A stretch of 64,000 nt of DNA from Streptomyces sp. B93 (GTDB lineage Bacteria > Actinomycetota > Actinomycetes > Streptomycetales > Streptomycetaceae). The translations under genes and the position numbers were made by a program. The notes below the pieces were generated by a model. It saw nothing but the letters and a program-made list of their open reading frames with translations, ran no database searches and was not told the origin of the DNA. The stretch is taken from contig NZ_JAGPXL010000001.1 in the NCBI RefSeq assembly GCF_018070565.1, positions 248,001 through 312,000 of the forward strand. Reading direction: 5' to 3'. This document shows positions 8,930 through 18,063 of the stretch, in pieces (the stretch's first letter is position 1; every line of letters starts with the position of its first letter).

Positions 8930-9684
8930 TACCGCACCGGGTGCCCCGCCCCCCGCAGCGTCTCCTTGACCTCGCCGATGCGGAGGTCGCCGAAGTGGAA
9001 GACGGAGGCGGCGAGGACGGCGTCGGCGCCCGCTTCGATGGCCGGGGGGAAGTGGGCGAGGGCGCCCGCGCCGCCGGAGGCGATGACGGGCACGGTGACG
9101 TGCTTACGGACGGCGGCGATCATCTCCAGGTCGTAGCCGTCCTTCGTCCCGTCGGCGTCCATCGAGTTCAGCAGGATCTCGCCCGCGCCCAGCTCAGCCG
9201 CCCGGTGCGCCCATTCGACGGCGTCGATGCCGGTGCCCCGGCGGCCTCCGTGGGTGGTGACCTCGAAGGAGCCGGAGGGGGTCCGGCGCGCGTCCACCGA
9301 CAGGACCAGGACCTGGCGGCCGAAGCGTTCGGCGATCTCCCGGATGAGGTCGGGACGGGCGATGGCGGCGGTGTTGACGCCCACCTTGTCGGCGCCCGCG
9401 CGCAGCAGCTTGTCGACGTCGTCGGCGGTGCGCACGCCGCCGCCGACGGTCAGCGGGATGAACACCTGCTCGGCGGTGCGGCGTACGACGTCGTAGGTCG
9501 TCTCGCGGTTGCCGGACGACGCGGTGATGTCGAGGAAGGTCAGCTCGTCGGCGCCCTCCGCGTCGTACACCTTGGCCATCTCGACGGGGTCGCCCGCGTC
9601 GCGCAGGTTCTGGAAGTTCACGCCCTTGACGACCCGGCCGTTGTCCACGTCCAGGCAGGGGATGACTCGGACCGCCAGGGTCAT
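8929..9684 (-). CDS. hisF: Imidazole glycerol phosphate synthase, cyclase subunit
   Basis: 251 aa from the ATG at 9684 ([21 protein letters not shown]). A (beta/alpha)8 barrel that joins PRFAR with ammonia from HisH to give imidazole glycerol phosphate and AICAR. The two catalytic Asp are in PCLDVDNG and [13 protein letters not shown]; phosphate sites are [11 protein letters not shown] and [11 protein letters not shown]. The start overlaps the ridA stop by 4 nt. It is the last gene of the operon and ends in a shared terminator hairpin. Confidence 0.97.
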   Translation of the reverse strand: MTLAVRVIPCLDVDNGRVVKGVNFQNLRDAGDPVEMAKVYDAEGADELTFLDITASSGNRETTYDVVRRTAEQVFIPLTVGGGVRTADDVDKLLRAGADKVGVNTAAIARPDLIREIAERFGRQVLVLSVDARRTPSGSFEVTTHGGRRGTGIDAVEWAHRAAELGAGEILLNSMDADGTKDGYDLEMIAAVRKHVTVPVIASGGAGALAHFPPAIEAGADAVLAASVFHFGDLRIGEVKETLRGAGHPVR

Positions 9685-10085
9685 GACTGTTCGGCTCCTC
9701 TGAATGCTTCTACTTCGACTTCGACCAGGATGCGCGGGTCGACGAACCCCTCGACGACCAGGAGGGTCGAGACCGGCCGGACCGTGTCGAAGAACTCCTT
9801 GTGGGCCCGGCCCACCGCCTCCACGTCCCGCGCGTGGGTCAGGTACATCCTGGTGCGGATCACGGAATCGGCCCCGAGCCCGAACTCGCCGAGCGCCTCG
9901 ACCGCGGTGGTGAAGGCGGCCTTCGCCTGCTCGTACGGATCGCCCTCGCCGTACAGCACCGTGCCCTTGAAGGCCGTCGTCCCCGCGACCAGGACGCGGT
10001 CGCCCGCCGCGACGGCGCGCGCGAAACCGAAACTCTCTTCCCAGGGGCTTCCGCCCTGCACGCGCCGCACGGCGTCGGATGTCAT
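9681..10085 (-). CDS. RidA family protein (enamine/imine deaminase)
   Basis: 134 aa from the ATG at 10085 ([12 protein letters not shown]). It has the YjgF/RidA fold: [37 protein letters not shown] and the substrate Arg in VIRTRMYLT, then [24 protein letters not shown]. RidA proteins hydrolyse reactive enamines and imines made by PLP enzymes. Overlaps of 4 nt with both priA and hisF make it a true member of the his operon. Whether it is a canonical RidA or one of the Rid2-7 subfamilies needs an alignment of the active-site residues. Confidence 0.88.
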   Translation of the reverse strand: MTSDAVRRVQGGSPWEESFGFARAVAAGDRVLVAGTTAFKGTVLYGEGDPYEQAKAAFTTAVEALGEFGLGADSVIRTRMYLTHARDVEAVGRAHKEFFDTVRPVSTLLVVEGFVDPRILVEVEVEAFRGAEQS

Positions 10086-10810
10086 GACGACACAGCCTCC
10101 AGGGCCTCTTCCAGGGTGAACGCCTTCGCGTACAGCGCCTTGCCGACGATGGCGCCCTCGACACCGAGGGAGACCAGGCCGGACAGGGCGCGCAGGTCGT
10201 CCAGGGACGACACGCCGCCGGAGGCCACCACCGGGCGGTCCGTGGCCGCGCAGACGTTCTTCAGCAGTTCCAGGTTGGGGCCCTGGAGCGTGCCGTCCTT
10301 GGCGATGTCCGTGACGACGTACCGCGCGCAGCCCTCCTTGTCGAGCCGCTCCAGCGTCTCGTAGAGGTCGCCGCCGTCGCGGGTCCAGCCGCGCCCGCGG
10401 AGCGTGGTGCCCCGTACGTCCAGACCCACCGCGATCTTGTCGCCGTGCTCGGCGATGACCTCGGCGACCCACTCCGGGGTCTCCAGCGCGGCCGTGCCGA
10501 GGTTGACGCGGGTGCAGCCGGTGGCGAGCGCGGCGGCGAGGGAGGCGTCGTCGCGGATGCCGCCGGACAGCTCCACCTTGATGTCCATGGCCCCGGCGAC
10601 CTCGGCGATCAGCTCCCGGTTGTCGCCGGTGCCGAAGGCGGCGTCCAGGTCGACCAGGTGCAGCCACTCGGCGCCCGCCCGCTGCCAGGCGAGGGCCGCC
10701 TCCAGCGGGGAGCCGTAGGACGTCTCGGTGCCGGACTCGCCGTGCACGAGGCGGACGGCCTGGCCGTCACGGACGTCCACGGCGGGGAGGAGTTCGAGCT
10801 TCGAAGCCAT
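10082..10810 (-). CDS. priA: Bifunctional HisA/TrpF isomerase PriA
   Basis: 242 aa ([21 protein letters not shown]). A barrel enzyme that performs the Amadori rearrangement of ProFAR (histidine) and, in actinobacteria, of phosphoribosylanthranilate (tryptophan). The catalytic Asp are in [10 protein letters not shown] and [24 protein letters not shown] and [11 protein letters not shown] bind the phosphates. I see no trpF in the window although trpE, trpC, trpB and trpA are all here, which fits the dual role. Overlaps hisH by 1 nt (TGATG) and ridA by 4 nt. Confidence 0.94.
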   Translation of the reverse strand: MASKLELLPAVDVRDGQAVRLVHGESGTETSYGSPLEAALAWQRAGAEWLHLVDLDAAFGTGDNRELIAEVAGAMDIKVELSGGIRDDASLAAALATGCTRVNLGTAALETPEWVAEVIAEHGDKIAVGLDVRGTTLRGRGWTRDGGDLYETLERLDKEGCARYVVTDIAKDGTLQGPNLELLKNVCAATDRPVVASGGVSSLDDLRALSGLVSLGVEGAIVGKALYAKAFTLEEALEAVSS

Positions 10811-11463
10811 CAGAGGGTTCCGATCCAGTTGTTCAGCAGCTGCGCTCCGGCGTCGCCGGACTTCTCGGGGTGGAACTGGGTGGCCCACAGGGCGCCGTTC
10901 TCCACGGCGGCCACGAAGGGCTTGCCGTGCGTCGACCAGGTGACCTTGGGCGCGGCCATGGCCGGGTTGTGCGCCTGGAGGTTCCAGTCGTGGACGGCGT
11001 AGGAGTGCACGAAGTAGAAGCGGGCGTCGGCGTCGAGCCCGGCGAAGAGTTCGGAGTCGGCCGGGGCCTCGACCGTGTTCCAGCCCATGTGGGGCACGAT
11101 GTCGGCCTGGAGCGGTTCGACCGCGCCGGGCCACTCGTCGAGGCCGTCGGTCTCGACGCCGTGCTCGATGCCGCGGGCGAAGAGGATCTGCATGCCGACG
11201 CAGATGCCCATCACCGGGCGTCCGCCGGACAGCCGGCGGTCGATGATCCAGTCGCCGCGGGCCTCCTTCAGGCCGCGCATGCAGGCGGCGAAGGCGCCGA
11301 CGCCGGGGACGAGCAGCCCGTCGGCGTTCATGGCCCGGTCGTAGTCACGGGTGATCTCGACCTCGGCTCCCGCGCGCGCGAGGGCGCGTTCGGCGGAGCG
11401 GACGTTGCCGAAGCCGTAGTCGAAGACGACGACCCGCTTGGGTGCTCCGGTGCTCAATTCCAC
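10810..11463 (-). CDS. hisH: Imidazole glycerol phosphate synthase, glutaminase subunit
   Basis: 217 aa from the GTG at 11463 ([20 protein letters not shown]). A class-I glutamine amidotransferase with the nucleophile Cys in [11 protein letters not shown], the oxyanion region GVGAFAACM, and the His/Glu pair in TQFHPEKSG. It supplies ammonia to HisF. The start overlaps the 54-aa membrane protein gene by 10 nt. The order hisH-priA-ridA-hisF places an extra gene between the isomerase and the cyclase subunit. Confidence 0.96.
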   Translation of the reverse strand: MELSTGAPKRVVVFDYGFGNVRSAERALARAGAEVEITRDYDRAMNADGLLVPGVGAFAACMRGLKEARGDWIIDRRLSGGRPVMGICVGMQILFARGIEHGVETDGLDEWPGAVEPLQADIVPHMGWNTVEAPADSELFAGLDADARFYFVHSYAVHDWNLQAHNPAMAAPKVTWSTHGKPFVAAVENGALWATQFHPEKSGDAGAQLLNNWIGTL

Positions 11464-11618
11464 ACCTCCAGCCGCAGGACGCCCGCGACGAGACACATCG
11501 CGGCGCCGATGGACAGCAGCACGATCAGGCTCCTGGGCATCTGCTGCTTGACGAACGAGTAGACGCCGCCCGCCAGGAACAGGCCGACGAGGATGAGGGC
11601 GGTCGCGGCGCCGCTCAC
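11454..11618 (-). CDS. Small membrane protein inside the his operon
   Basis: 54 aa from the GTG at 11618 ([18 protein letters not shown]). Two hydrophobic helices (about 5-20 and 30-48) are joined by [13 protein letters not shown]. It overlaps hisB by 4 nt and hisH by 10 nt, so it is translated as part of the operon. I do not recognise a domain with known function. Its place hints at a link to histidine metabolism or simply shared expression. Confidence 0.78.
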   Translation of the reverse strand: MSGAATALILVGLFLAGGVYSFVKQQMPRSLIVLLSIGAAMCLVAGVLRLEVWN

Positions 11619-12208
11619 AGCGCGCCCTTGGTGGAGGGGAGGATGCCCGCGGCGCGCGGGTCCCGCTCGGAGGCGTAGCGCAGCGCCCGCGCGAGCGCCT
11701 TGAACTGGCACTCCACGATGTGGTGCGCGTTGCGCCCGTAGGGCACGTGCACGTGCAGGGCGATCTGCGCCTGGGCGACGAAGGACTCCAGGATGTGCCG
11801 GGTCATGGTGGTGTCGTACTCGCCGATCATCGGCGCCATGTTCTCCGGCTCGGTGTGCACCAGGTACGGGCGTCCGCTGAGGTCGACCGTCACCTGGGCG
11901 AGGGACTCGTCCAGCGGGACCGTGCAGTTGCCGAAGCGGTAGATGCCGACCTTGTCGCCGAGGGCCTGCTTGAAGGCGGCGCCGAGGGCGAGGGCGGTGT
12001 CCTCGATGGTGTGGTGCGAGTCGATGTGCAGATCGCCCTCGGTCTTCACGGTGAGGTCGAACAGACCGTGGCGGCCGAGCTGGTCGAGCATGTGGTCGTA
12101 GAAGCCGACCCCGGTCGACACGTCGACCTTTCCGGTGCCGTCGAGGTTTATCTCCACGAGGACCGAGGTCTCCTTGGTCACCCGCTCCACGCGTCCCACG
12201 CGGTTCAT
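11615..12208 (-). CDS. hisB: Imidazoleglycerol-phosphate dehydratase
   Basis: 197 aa, the usual monofunctional bacterial length. It dehydrates imidazole glycerol phosphate to imidazole acetol phosphate and uses Mn2+. The metal-binding His/Glu repeats are [12 protein letters not shown] and [15 protein letters not shown], with [14 protein letters not shown] near the N-terminus. No HisN phosphatase domain is fused. It overlaps hisC and the small membrane gene by 4 nt each. Confidence 0.97.
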   Translation of the reverse strand: MNRVGRVERVTKETSVLVEINLDGTGKVDVSTGVGFYDHMLDQLGRHGLFDLTVKTEGDLHIDSHHTIEDTALALGAAFKQALGDKVGIYRFGNCTVPLDESLAQVTVDLSGRPYLVHTEPENMAPMIGEYDTTMTRHILESFVAQAQIALHVHVPYGRNAHHIVECQFKALARALRYASERDPRAAGILPSTKGAL

Positions 12209-13311
12209 GCGCTCTGCTCCTTCTTCAGTTCACGGACCGCGTCGAGGAACGCGTCGTTCTCTTCGGGGGTCCCGGCGGTGACGCGCAGCCACCCCGGTAC
12301 GCCGTTGTCCCGGACCAGGACGCCCCGGTCGAGGATCTGCCGCCAGACCCGGTGCGCGTCGGGGAACCGGCCGAACTGCACGAAGTTGGCGTCCGACTCC
12401 GTCACCTCGTAGCCGAGCGCGCGCAGCTCGGCGACGAGCCGGTCCCGTTCGGACTTCAGCTGCTCGACGTAGCCGAGCAGGGTGTCGGTGTGCTCCAGGG
12501 CGGCCAGCGCGGTCGCCTGGGTGACGGCCGAGAGGTGGTACGGCAGCCGGACGAGCTGGACGGCGTCGACGACGGCCGGGTCCGCGGCGAGGTACCCGAG
12601 GCGCAGGCCCGCCGCGCCGAACGCCTTCGACATCGTGCGGGACACCACCAGGTGCGGGCGCCCCGCCAGCAGCGGCAGTAGCGAGTCGCCGTGGCTGAAC
12701 TCCACGTACGCCTCGTCGACCACGACGATCGACGGCTTCGCCGCCTGCGCGGCCTCGTACAGCGCGATCACGCTCTCGCGCGGGACGGCGTTCCCGGTCG
12801 GGTTGTTCGGGGTGGTGACGAACACCACGTCCGGCCGGTGCTCGGCGACGGCCCGCTCGGCGGCGGCGAGGTCGATGGTGAAGTCCTCGTTCCGGGGACC
12901 GGAGATCCAGCCGGTGCCGGTGCCGCGCGCGATCAGGCCGTGCATCGAGTACGACGGCTCGAAGCCGATCGCGGTGCGGCCCGGCCCGCCGAAGGTCTGG
13001 AGCAGCTGCTGGATGACCTCGTTGGAACCGTTGGCGGCCCAGACGTTCGCCGGGCCGACCTCGTGGCCGGAGGTCGTCGTCAGGTACTCGGCGAGCTTGG
13101 TGCGCAGCTCCACCGCGTCCCGGTCGGGGTAGCGGTTGAGGGTGCGGGCGGCGTCGCGCACCCGCTCGGCGATCCGCTCGACCAGGGCTTCGGGCAGCGG
13201 GTAGGGGTTCTCGTTGGTGTTCAGCCGTACGGGGACGTCCAGCTGGGGCGCGCCGTAGGGGGACTTGCCGCGCAGCTCGTCCCGTACGGGGAGATCGTCA
13301 ATGCGGGTCAC
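12205..13311 (-). CDS. hisC: Histidinol-phosphate aminotransferase
   Basis: 368 aa from the GTG at 13311 ([20 protein letters not shown]). A fold-type I PLP enzyme that transaminates imidazole acetol phosphate. The PLP lysine is in [17 protein letters not shown]; other contacts are [25 protein letters not shown] and [10 protein letters not shown]. The start overlaps the hisD stop by 4 nt (GTGA). The open frame extends much further upstream, but that part lies over hisD and is a composition artefact. Confidence 0.97.
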   Translation of the reverse strand: MTRIDDLPVRDELRGKSPYGAPQLDVPVRLNTNENPYPLPEALVERIAERVRDAARTLNRYPDRDAVELRTKLAEYLTTTSGHEVGPANVWAANGSNEVIQQLLQTFGGPGRTAIGFEPSYSMHGLIARGTGTGWISGPRNEDFTIDLAAAERAVAEHRPDVVFVTTPNNPTGNAVPRESVIALYEAAQAAKPSIVVVDEAYVEFSHGDSLLPLLAGRPHLVVSRTMSKAFGAAGLRLGYLAADPAVVDAVQLVRLPYHLSAVTQATALAALEHTDTLLGYVEQLKSERDRLVAELRALGYEVTESDANFVQFGRFPDAHRVWRQILDRGVLVRDNGVPGWLRVTAGTPEENDAFLDAVRELKKEQSA

Positions 13312-14633
13312 TTGCTCTCGGGCACCTTCCATCCGAACCGCGCCTTGATCGCCGCGCCGTGCGCGGGCAGGTCCTCCGCCTCCGCCAGCGTCACCACGTG
13401 GTGCGCGACCTCGGCGAGCGCCTCGCGCGTGTAGTCGACGATGTGGATGCCGCGCAGGAAGGACTGCACGGACAGCCCGGAGGAGTGGCAGGCGCAGCCG
13501 CCGGTGGGCAGCACGTGGTTGGACCCGGCGGCGTAGTCGCCGAGGGAGACCGGCGCCCAGGGGCCGATGAAGACCGCGCCCGCGTTGCGCACCCGGTCGG
13601 CGACCGCGGCGGCGTCGGCGGTCTGGATCTCCAGGTGCTCGGCGCCGTAGGCGTCGACGACCCGCAGGCCCTCCTCGACGCCGTCGACCAGCACGATCGC
13701 GGACTGCTTGCCGCTGAGCGCGGGCACGATCCGGTCGTCGACGTGTTTGCTGGCGGCGACCTGGGTGGCCAGCTCCTTCTCGACCGCCTCGGCCAGCTCC
13801 GCGGAGTCGGTGACGAGGACGGCGGCGGCGAGCGGGTCGTGCTCGGCCTGGCTGATCAGGTCGGAGGCGAGGTGCACCGGGTCGGCCGTGTCGTCCGCGA
13901 GGATCGCGATCTCGGTCGGCCCGGCCTCGGCGTCGATGCCGATCTTGCCGGTGAAGTAGCGCTTGGCGGCGGCGACCCAGATGTTGCCCGGGCCGGTGAC
14001 CATGTTGGCGGGCGGGCAGGACTCGGTGCCGTAGGCGAACATCGCGACGGCGGTCGCGCCGCCCGCCGCGTACACCTCGTCGACGCCGAGCAGCGCGCAC
14101 GCGGCGAGGATCGTCGGGTGCGGCAGCCCGCCGAAGTCGGCCTGCGCGGGCGAGGCGAGCGCGATCGACTCGACCCCGGCCTCTTGCGCGGGCACGGCGT
14201 TCATGACCACGGACGACGGGTAGACGGCGCGCCCGCCGGGCACGTAGAGCCCGACCCGGTCGACGGGCACCCACTTCTCGGAGACGGTGCCGCCGGGCAC
14301 GACCTGGGTGGTGTGCGTCGTACGGCGCTGCTCGCGGTGGACGAGCCGGGCGCGGCGGATGGACTCCTCCAGGGCGGCGCGGACGGCCGGGTCGAGTTCC
14401 TCCAGCGCCCGGGTGATGGCCTCGGCGGGCACACGTACCCGGTCGAGCCGGACCCCGTCGAACTTCTCGGCGAAGTCGATCAGCGCCGCGTCGCCACGAT
14501 GATGCACGGCCTCGCAGATCGGACGCACCTTCTCCAGGGCGGTCGATACGTCGAAGTCGGCTCGGGGCAGCAGGTCGCGCAGGGCGGGACCCTCCGGGAG
14601 GGCGTCGCCGCGCAGATCGATTCGGGAGATCAC
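13308..14633 (-). CDS. hisD: Histidinol dehydrogenase
   Basis: 441 aa from the GTG at 14633 ([15 protein letters not shown]). A zinc enzyme that makes histidine from histidinol with two NAD+. Signatures: [61 protein letters not shown] and [18 protein letters not shown]. First gene of the his operon. About 42 nt upstream there is a GTATCA-TGATAC palindrome that could serve as an operator. Confidence 0.97.
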   Translation of the reverse strand: MISRIDLRGDALPEGPALRDLLPRADFDVSTALEKVRPICEAVHHRGDAALIDFAEKFDGVRLDRVRVPAEAITRALEELDPAVRAALEESIRRARLVHREQRRTTHTTQVVPGGTVSEKWVPVDRVGLYVPGGRAVYPSSVVMNAVPAQEAGVESIALASPAQADFGGLPHPTILAACALLGVDEVYAAGGATAVAMFAYGTESCPPANMVTGPGNIWVAAAKRYFTGKIGIDAEAGPTEIAILADDTADPVHLASDLISQAEHDPLAAAVLVTDSAELAEAVEKELATQVAASKHVDDRIVPALSGKQSAIVLVDGVEEGLRVVDAYGAEHLEIQTADAAAVADRVRNAGAVFIGPWAPVSLGDYAAGSNHVLPTGGCACHSSGLSVQSFLRGIHIVDYTREALAEVAHHVVTLAEAEDLPAHGAAIKARFGWKVPESK

Positions 14634-14674
14634 AGGGCCAATTCTCGCAGACCCGCGCGGGACGCCGTTCGCGC

Positions 14675-14691
14675 GTATCAATGGCTGATAC
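14675..14691. promoter_or_regulatory. Palindrome upstream of the his operon
   Basis: GTATCA and TGATAC with a 5-nt spacer, in the 134-nt gap between the divergent hisD and plus-strand membrane-protein genes. It is AT-rich in a GC-rich setting, so it may overlap promoter elements. No known regulator site is recognised. Confidence 0.35.
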
Positions 14692-14767
14692 AGACCGTGG
14701 ACGCACACCGGGTGACCGCCCGCAACTTTTCCCTCACTTTCTGTGTTCGGAGCGTCACTCAGCGGGC

Positions 14768-16408
14768 ATGAACAGCTGTACGAAACCCGAGAGCACGCAG
14801 CCGACGCGGGAGGAGGACGAGCGAGAGGTGACCGTAGGGACCCGGGACCGCGAGGGGGAACCGCCGGCGGAACTGACCACCGTCGAGGCGGGGATGTGGC
14901 AGGCCTTCCGCGACGGCAGCGTGTACGACCTGCGCGCCGGCGACACGGCCGCCGATGACCCGCACGGCCGTCGGCCCTGGGGCGACGACCGGACCGTGCG
15001 GGCCCGCGTGGTGTGCTGGCTGCTCCTCGACGGGCCGCCCGCCCTCGCGGGCCGGGTCTCCTCGCTCAAGCTCACCGGCGTCCGCGTCAGCGGCAGCATG
15101 GACCTCGCGGGCGGCACGGTGGTGCCCTACGTGGAGTTCCAGAGCTGCCGCTTCGACGCGGAGGTGCTGCTGCCGGAGACCCGCTTCACGACCGTACGGC
15201 TGGTGAACTGCGCGGTGCCGCGCCTGGAGGCGGCCCGGCTCCAGACGGAGGGCGATCTGCACCTCCCGCGCTGCCGCTTCCACCACGGCATACGCCTCAC
15301 CGACGCGCAGATCGGCACCGACCTGCTCCTCAACCAGGCGGTCGTGAACCGGGACCGGGGCGGCCGGTCCATCGCCGCGGACGGGCTGAACGTCGGGCAG
15401 GACCTCCAGGCCGAGCTGCTGGAGTCGTACGGCGAGCTGAGCCTGCGCAGCGCCACCATAGGCGTCTCGCTGAGCCTCCGCGGCGCCCGTCTGACCAGCC
15501 CGTACACCCGGCTCGCGCTGAACGCGCCGCAGCTCACCGTCGAGCGCACCCTCTACCTGACCCCGGCGGGCGTGGGCGCGGCGCAGTTCAGCGGCACCAC
15601 ACCGGCGCGCGGGACCCGGGTGCGGCGGTTCGAGTGCAGGGGCGGGATACGGCTCGACGACGGCCGGTTCGGCGATGCCGTCGACCTCGACCGGGCCCGG
15701 TTCGTCCTCACCGACGACCAGGAGGTGTCGCTGCGCCGCGTCCAGGTGCCCGAGCTGCGCTTCCTCGGGGAGCGGCCGGAGCGTGGGCGGGTGGTGCTGT
15801 CCGGGGCGCGGGTCGTCAACCTCGTCGACCGGGCGAGCAGCTGGCCGGGGCCCGGCAGCCTCCAGATGAGCGGCTTCAGCTACGAGGTGCTGGTGCCGCG
15901 CGGTCCGTTCCCGCTGGCCGAGCGGCTGCGCTGGCTGGCCGCCGCCACCGCCGAATACCACCCGGAGCCGTACGAGCGGCTGGCCGCCGTGCTGCGGGCC
16001 GGGGGCGAGGACGAGGACGCGCGTGAGGTGCTGCTCGCCCGGCAGCGCCGCCGCCGCGAGACGCTGCCGCTCGGGCCCAAGCTCTGGGGGTACGCGCAGG
16101 ACTGGACGGTCGCCTACGGCTACCGGCCCGGACGCGCCGCGGTGTGGATGGCGGTGCTGTGGGCGGCGGGCTCCCTCGCCTTCGCCCGCGCGGGCCGCCC
16201 CGGCTCGGGGGACTTCGCCGAGCAGCCGCCGTGGAACCCCGCCCTCTTCGCCCTGGACCTGCTCCTGCCGGTGATCGACCTGGGCCAGGTCGGCTTCTGG
16301 CACCTGACCGGAGGGTGGCAGTGGCTGGCCGCGGCGCTGGTCCTCCTCGGCTGGGTGCTGGCCACCACGGTGGCGGCGGGCGCGACCCGTTTGCTGCGCC
16401 GCAACTGA
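14768..16408 (+). CDS. Pentapeptide/beta-helix-like membrane protein
   Basis: 546 aa from the ATG at 14768 ([13 protein letters not shown]). Residues about 90-390 form a repeat-rich part with regularly spaced lines such as [51 protein letters not shown] and [10 protein letters not shown], which looks like a right-handed beta-helix related to pentapeptide repeats. Two C-terminal hydrophobic segments (about 458-475 and 515-540) anchor it. Similar Streptomyces proteins are often labelled 'membrane-associated oxidoreductase', but I see no cofactor motif. Function unknown; it may be a scaffold. Confidence 0.7.
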   Translation: MNSCTKPESTQPTREEDEREVTVGTRDREGEPPAELTTVEAGMWQAFRDGSVYDLRAGDTAADDPHGRRPWGDDRTVRARVVCWLLLDGPPALAGRVSSLKLTGVRVSGSMDLAGGTVVPYVEFQSCRFDAEVLLPETRFTTVRLVNCAVPRLEAARLQTEGDLHLPRCRFHHGIRLTDAQIGTDLLLNQAVVNRDRGGRSIAADGLNVGQDLQAELLESYGELSLRSATIGVSLSLRGARLTSPYTRLALNAPQLTVERTLYLTPAGVGAAQFSGTTPARGTRVRRFECRGGIRLDDGRFGDAVDLDRARFVLTDDQEVSLRRVQVPELRFLGERPERGRVVLSGARVVNLVDRASSWPGPGSLQMSGFSYEVLVPRGPFPLAERLRWLAAATAEYHPEPYERLAAVLRAGGEDEDAREVLLARQRRRRETLPLGPKLWGYAQDWTVAYGYRPGRAAVWMAVLWAAGSLAFARAGRPGSGDFAEQPPWNPALFALDLLLPVIDLGQVGFWHLTGGWQWLAAALVLLGWVLATTVAAGATRLLRRN

Positions 16409-16487
16409 CCCACTCGTCGGCTGACCGATTCCGGTCCCCGGACGCCCACTGTGCGGGCGGGACGGACGCGCCACCTCCGCCGACCAT

Positions 16488-16493
16488 TAGGCT
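16488..16493 (+). promoter_or_regulatory. -10 box for a leaderless LON-domain mRNA
   Basis: TAGGCT ends 8 nt before the GTG at 16502, and no ribosome-binding site is present. This mirrors the arrangement at 20708-20713 and 3668-3673. Confidence 0.45.
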
Positions 16494-16501
16494 TTTGCGC
16501 C

Positions 16502-17242
16502 GTGACCACCGTCCGGCTGCCGCTCTTTCCCCTGAACTCGGTGTTGTACCCGGGGCTCGTCCTTCCTCTGAACGTCTTCGAGGAGCGTTATCGCGCCATG
16601 ATGCGCACGCTGCTGAAGATGCCGGAGGACGAGCCGCGCCGGTTCGCCGTGGTCGCCATCCGCGACGGCCACGAGGTCGCGCCGAGCGCATCCGGCATGC
16701 CGGACCCCACGGCGGTGCCGGAGCGCGGGCCCGCCGCCGGGTTCGGCACGGACCCCGCCAAGGCCTTCCACGGCATCGGCTGCGTGGCCGACGCGGCGAC
16801 CATCCGGGAGCGGGCCGACGGCACCTTCGAGGTGCTGGCGACCGGCACTACCCGGGTGCGGCTGCTGTCGGTGGACTCCTCCGGCCCGTTCCTCACCGCC
16901 GAGCTGGAGGAACTCACCGAGGAACCCGGCGACGAGGCGGGCGCGCTCGCGGAGGGCGTGCTGCGGTCGTTCCGGCAGTACCAGAAGCGGCTTGCGGGAG
17001 CGCGGGAGCGGTCACTGTCGACCGGCGGGGAACTCCCCGACGAGCCGTCCGTGGTGTCCTACCTGGTCGCCGCCGCGATGATGCTGGACACACCGACCAA
17101 GCAGCGGCTCCTCCAGGCCCCCGACACTGCGTCCCGGCTGCGGGACGAACTGAAACTCCTTCGCTCCGAGACGGCGATCATCCGTAGTCTGCCGTCGTTG
17201 CCCGCGTCGGACCTGACCAGGGGCCCGACCAGCTTGAACTGA
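16502..17242 (+). CDS. LON substrate-binding domain protein
   Basis: 246 aa from the GTG at 16502 (VTTVRLPLFPLNSVLYPGL). It has the N-terminal Lon domain only: LPLFPLNSVLYPGLVLPLNVFEERYR, GIGCVADAATIRERADGTFEVLATGTTRVRL, and then a helical part. The AAA+ ATPase and protease domains of Lon are absent, so it cannot be a protease alone; a substrate-recognition or small-molecule role is possible. It ends 6 nt before the ybaK-type gene, so the two are probably co-transcribed. Confidence 0.88.
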   Translation: MTTVRLPLFPLNSVLYPGLVLPLNVFEERYRAMMRTLLKMPEDEPRRFAVVAIRDGHEVAPSASGMPDPTAVPERGPAAGFGTDPAKAFHGIGCVADAATIRERADGTFEVLATGTTRVRLLSVDSSGPFLTAELEELTEEPGDEAGALAEGVLRSFRQYQKRLAGARERSLSTGGELPDEPSVVSYLVAAAMMLDTPTKQRLLQAPDTASRLRDELKLLRSETAIIRSLPSLPASDLTRGPTSLN

Positions 17243-17248
17243 GAACCG

Positions 17249-17770
17249 ATGGCGAAGATGGCGAAGAAGTCGAAGAAGCAGCAGAAACAGCAGCAGTTGG
17301 GCGGCACGCCCGCCACGGTGGCCCTCACCACCGCGGGCGTCCCCCACACGCTCCACTCCTACGACCACGACCCCTCCCACCCGTCCTACGGCGAGGAGGC
17401 GGCCGAGGCGATGGGTGTCTCCCCGGACCGGGTCTTCAAGACCCTGGTGGCCGACGTCGACGGCACGCTGACGGTGGCCGTGGTCCCGGTGGCGGGCTCC
17501 CTCGACCTGAAGGCCCTCGCGAGCGCGGTGGGCGGCAAGCGCGCCGCGATGGCCGACCCCGCCCTCGCCGAGCGCACCACGGGCTACGTCCGGGGCGGCA
17601 TCTCGCCCCTCGGCCAGCGCAAGAAGCTCCGCACGGTCCTGGACGCCTCCGCCACCGCCCACACCACGATCTGCGTCTCGGCGGGCCGCAGGGGCCTGGA
17701 GGTCGAACTCTCCCCCACCGACCTGGCCGACCTCACGACCGCGACCCTCGCCCCCATCGCCCGCCCCTGA
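17249..17770 (+). CDS. ybaK: YbaK/EbsC-type Cys-tRNA(Pro) deacylase
   Basis: 173 aa. The N-terminus is a Lys/Gln-rich tail (MAKMAKKSKKQQKQQQLGG), followed by the YbaK domain: GVPHTLHSYDHDP, VFKTLVADVDGTLTVAVVPV, AVGGKRAAMADP and YVRGGISPLGQRKKLRTVLD. Family members hydrolyse Cys-tRNA(Pro) formed by misacylation, in trans to ProRS. The basic tail may help RNA or ribosome contact (inference). It is followed 41 nt later by the bL37-like small gene on the same strand. Confidence 0.92.
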   Translation: MAKMAKKSKKQQKQQQLGGTPATVALTTAGVPHTLHSYDHDPSHPSYGEEAAEAMGVSPDRVFKTLVADVDGTLTVAVVPVAGSLDLKALASAVGGKRAAMADPALAERTTGYVRGGISPLGQRKKLRTVLDASATAHTTICVSAGRRGLEVELSPTDLADLTTATLAPIARP

Positions 17771-17811
17771 CCCCTCGACGAACGCCCTCCCCTCGACTAG
17801 AGAAAAAGGGC

Positions 17812-17886
17812 ATGTCGAAGAAGACCCGCAAACGCAAGTGGCGCACCCGCAAGGGCAAGTCCAACCACGGCAGACGCCCGGCGTAA
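17812..17886 (+). CDS. Ribosomal protein bL37-like 24-aa basic protein
   Basis: The 24-codon reading frame starts MSKKTRKRKW and ends KSNHGRRPA; 13 of its 24 residues are Lys or Arg. Length and the C-terminal pattern (Lys-x-Lys-x-Asn-His-Gly-Lys/Arg-Arg-Pro-Ala) match my memory of bL37, the 24-residue large-subunit protein found in mycobacterial ribosome structures. An AAAAAGGG stretch just before the ATG can act as ribosome-binding site, and hairpins follow. It is next to ybaK, another translation gene. It is too short for most gene finders. A chance ORF of the same length is possible, but the composition and setting argue against it. Confidence 0.72.
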   Translation: MSKKTRKRKWRTRKGKSNHGRRPA

Positions 17887-17935
17887 CTCCAGCGACACAG
17901 CTGCGGGCACCAGCTCGCACATAGCTGCGGGCAGT

Positions 17936-17955
17936 CGTGCCGCTGGGGCGGCACG
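17936..17955. terminator. Hairpin after the bL37-like gene
   Basis: A perfect 8-bp stem, CGTGCCGC and GCGGCACG, with loop TGGG lies 50 nt after the 24-aa ORF. Just upstream the 11-mer AGCTGCGGGCA occurs twice. No T-tract. It probably terminates the plus-strand unit that converges on the DUF2567 gene. Confidence 0.5.
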
Positions 17956-17963
17956 GGTGGGCG

Positions 17964-18006
17964 CTGGGGGTACCCCCTGCTCGAAGAGCTTGGGGGAGGC
18001 ACCCCG
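17964..18006. repeat. Second copy of the GC-rich palindromic repeat
   Basis: Contains CTGGGGGTACCCCCTGCTCG followed by AAGAGCTTGGGGGAGGCACC. It shares its build with the element upstream of trpC (4605-4668). It lies between convergent genes, a typical place for this Streptomyces repeat. Confidence 0.5.
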
Positions 18007-18063
18007 CCGCGCCGGGCTGCGCAACGCCCCCCGCCCAGCCCCAACGCCGGGCACCCACCGGAC

